DNA from: an uncultured Clostridia bacterium
Lineage (GTDB): Bacteria; Bacillota; Clostridia; TANB77; CAG-508
Assembly: GCA_904419095.1 (NCBI GenBank)
Contig: CAJFQT010000095.1
Location: forward strand, 1 to 5,534
Direction: 5' to 3'
DNA length: 5,534 nt
Shown: positions 4,241-5,534 of the stretch, piece after piece
How positions within the stretch are numbered: the stretch's first letter is position 1
How the letters are laid out: each line of letters opens with the position of its first letter
The notes under the pieces: generated by a model
Databases searched by the model: none
Told to the model about the DNA's origin: nothing
The model's input: the letters and a program-made list of their open reading frames with translations, nothing else
Translations under genes and position numbers: made by a program

Positions 4241-4890
4241 CAAAAGAGCAAGCAACCAAAGAATTAGATAATATATTTTTAAAATATAAAATCAAAGATG
4301 AAAAAAATATACTAGGATTTAGAAACAATTTTATAGATTATGTTAGAACGCTAAATGAAAAAGATCTAAAAGAAGAATACAATAAATTTGGATTTTTTTA
4401 TGATTTTGTTGAATTGCAAAAAGAAGCAGGGATTGAAATAGATTTGTTAAGCGAATATACAATGTTAATAGCCACTAATTCAAAAAATCTAAAACAATGT
4501 TTTACACCGTTTGAAGCAACAAACATAATGTCAAAAATAACAATAGATAAAAATCATAATACTTTTTATGATTGTGCAGCAGGCACAGGACAAACACTAA
4601 TCACAGCATACTGTGAATGGTGTAAATTACAAGATTATTATGATAACACTTTATTTCATCTTGTCGTAGCTGATGATTTAGATACATATAATGTACATTG
4701 TTTAATATTTAATTTCGCAACAAGAGGAATGAATGCACAAGTTTATCATAGAGATACTCTAACACAAAAGGTTTATGAAGTATATATATGTTTACATGAT
4801 AAATACGGATTTAGCAAAATAAAAAATATAAAGTCAGATACGGAAGAATATAAAGAGTTTTTTGATGAAAAGACAGGCTATCTAAAGTAA
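4237..4890 (+). CDS. DNA methylase-fold protein lacking the NPPY motif
   Basis: A 217-residue protein resembling N6-adenine DNA methylases of the HsdM-like type, which transfer a methyl group from S-adenosylmethionine to adenine. Visible motifs: QCFTPFEATNIMSKI (87-101), the 'G.fFTP..va.lM' segment before the SAM pocket; YDCAAGTGQTLITAY (111-125), motif I with D112 and the GTG turn; VVADDLDT (143-150), the acidic loop at motif II; and HRDTL (171-175) at motif III. After that, the catalytic (N/D)PP(Y/F) of motif IV and everything beyond are missing: the protein goes on as VYEVYICLHDKYGFSKI and ends at 217, while full HsdM-type enzymes are about twice as long. The N-terminal 80 residues are helical. 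It may bind SAM or DNA without methylating. Similar short phage proteins are known to me from Firmicutes prophages ('..GFs.ln..p' tails). Coupled by ATGA to the zinc-ribbon gene. Confidence 0.75.
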   Translation: MTKEQATKELDNIFLKYKIKDEKNILGFRNNFIDYVRTLNEKDLKEEYNKFGFFYDFVELQKEAGIEIDLLSEYTMLIATNSKNLKQCFTPFEATNIMSKITIDKNHNTFYDCAAGTGQTLITAYCEWCKLQDYYDNTLFHLVVADDLDTYNVHCLIFNFATRGMNAQVYHRDTLTQKVYEVYICLHDKYGFSKIKNIKSDTEEYKEFFDEKTGYLK

Positions 4891-4919
4891 ACAATAAACA
4901 AAAAAGGAGAGAATAAAGA

Positions 4920-5534
4920 ATGTTGAAAGAAGTAATTGAGAGAAATATCAACAATAATTACAATGTTGCTTCTTTAGAAACAGGAATAAGTGAATTAATT
5001 TTAAAAGAATTTTTAAAAGGAAATGCAAAACTAACAATATATGATACAGAGAATATATTAAAAGTATTAAATATAAAAATAGATAATGCAGAAGGTAAAA
5101 AAATAGAGACAGCATTAATTGCAAGAGAAGAAGAAACAAAAGATAAGTTTAAATTTTATGCAGTATATTGGTTAGAAAAGAAAAAATTTGAAGTAAAAAA
5201 ATCAACTTATTGCAATTATGCCAATTTATTAAAAAACAATATAATTCCTGTTTTGGGAGAAGTAAAGTTTAATGAGTTGAATGGAGATATATTACAATTT
5301 TTTATATATAAAGCACAGGGAGAAAACAATTTATCAGAAAATACAACAAAAGATTGTTTAGGAATAATAAAGCAGATAATAGCAGATGGACAAGAGGAAG
5401 GGGTAATGCCTCAATTCGTATATTCAAAGAGAAAATTGAAATACAAAAAAACAGAGTTGATAGGAGAAGATAAAAAAACATATACAGAGGAAGAATATAA
5501 AAAAATAATAGATGAAATTTTAAAAAATATAGAC
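4920..5534 (+). CDS. Tyrosine recombinase (integrase), N-terminal part, 3' end outside window
   Basis: The first 205 residues of a phage-type tyrosine recombinase, which cuts and rejoins DNA at attachment sites through a Tyr nucleophile. Residues 12-52 (YNVASLETGISELILKEFLKGNAKLTIYDTENILKVLNI in shorter blocks: YNVASLETGI, LKEFLKGN, ILKVLNI) look like a Cro/C1-type helix-turn-helix. A helical link follows. The SAM-like core-binding domain spans about 78-164: FYAVYWLEKKKFEVKKSTYC, then IIPVLGEVKFNELNGDILQFF, then LSENTTKDCLGIIKQIIADG. TYTEEEYKKIIDEI (188-201) is the usual entry to the catalytic domain. The catalytic R-H-R-Y residues would lie beyond the window, so activity cannot be judged. 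AAGGAGAG at 4904-4911 is 8 bases before the ATG. It follows the methylase gene after a 29-base gap, in the same direction, and so probably belongs to the early operon. Confidence 0.8.
   Translation, partial: MLKEVIERNINNNYNVASLETGISELILKEFLKGNAKLTIYDTENILKVLNIKIDNAEGKKIETALIAREEETKDKFKFYAVYWLEKKKFEVKKSTYCNYANLLKNNIIPVLGEVKFNELNGDILQFFIYKAQGENNLSENTTKDCLGIIKQIIADGQEEGVMPQFVYSKRKLKYKKTELIGEDKKTYTEEEYKKIIDEILKNID

Noticed and set aside
4891..4919. Promoter or terminator in the 29-base gap before the integrase
   Set aside because: Too short for a full promoter, no hairpin, and it is mostly the ribosome binding site region.
4948..5139. Leu/Phe-rich minus-strand frame resembling a membrane peptide
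   Set aside because: It is antisense to the Lys/Asn/Glu-rich integrase start; the hydrophobicity is an artefact of reading AAA/GAA/TTA codons backwards.

Overview
The window is a packed, AT-rich (about 70% or more A+T) stretch of phage or prophage DNA. All genes are on the + strand, with short overlaps or gaps and AGGAGG-type ribosome binding sites. Low GC, AGA/ATA-rich codon use, strong Shine-Dalgarno sites and the protein families present all suggest a Firmicutes host, most likely a Clostridium-like member of the Clostridia. Stop codons follow the standard code. No rRNA, tRNA, CRISPR array, convincing promoter or terminator is visible. The whole window looks like the inside of one early-gene operon transcribed from upstream.

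Layout. Positions 2-427: C-terminal end of a phage replisome organizer (replication initiator), cut by the window edge and preceded by a Lys-rich linker whose DNA holds short A-rich repeats. 381-932: a G39P-like replicative helicase loader/inhibitor. 929-2090: three small accessory proteins (an unknown, a winged-helix HTH protein, and a 213-residue unknown with an SH3-like start). 2100-2284: a small phage gene split by an apparent -1 frame change in an A-run. 2289-2678: a coiled-coil phage protein. 2671-3230: a NUMOD4-HNH-NUMOD1 homing endonuclease whose reading frame is broken inside NUMOD4. 3212-3580: a RusA-type Holliday junction resolvase. 3573-4019: an unknown protein carrying a striking DNA palindrome. 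4025-4240: a four-cysteine zinc-ribbon-like protein. 4237-4890: a DNA-methylase-fold protein that lacks the NPPY catalytic motif. 4920-5534: the N-terminal half of a tyrosine recombinase with a possible helix-turn-helix start, running off the window.

Together this is a replication and recombination module. The replisome organizer and helicase loader start replication and RusA resolves branched intermediates. A methylase-fold protein and a site-specific recombinase follow. The HNH gene is best read as a selfish insertion between the coiled-coil gene and rusA. The points most worth a second look are the palindrome at 3650-3669, which is written in codons the rest of the window avoids; the two frame lesions about 500 bases apart; the methylase without its catalytic loop; and the integrase located inside the early operon and pointing the same way as it. 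I did not find evidence for a wholly new defence or mobile system.
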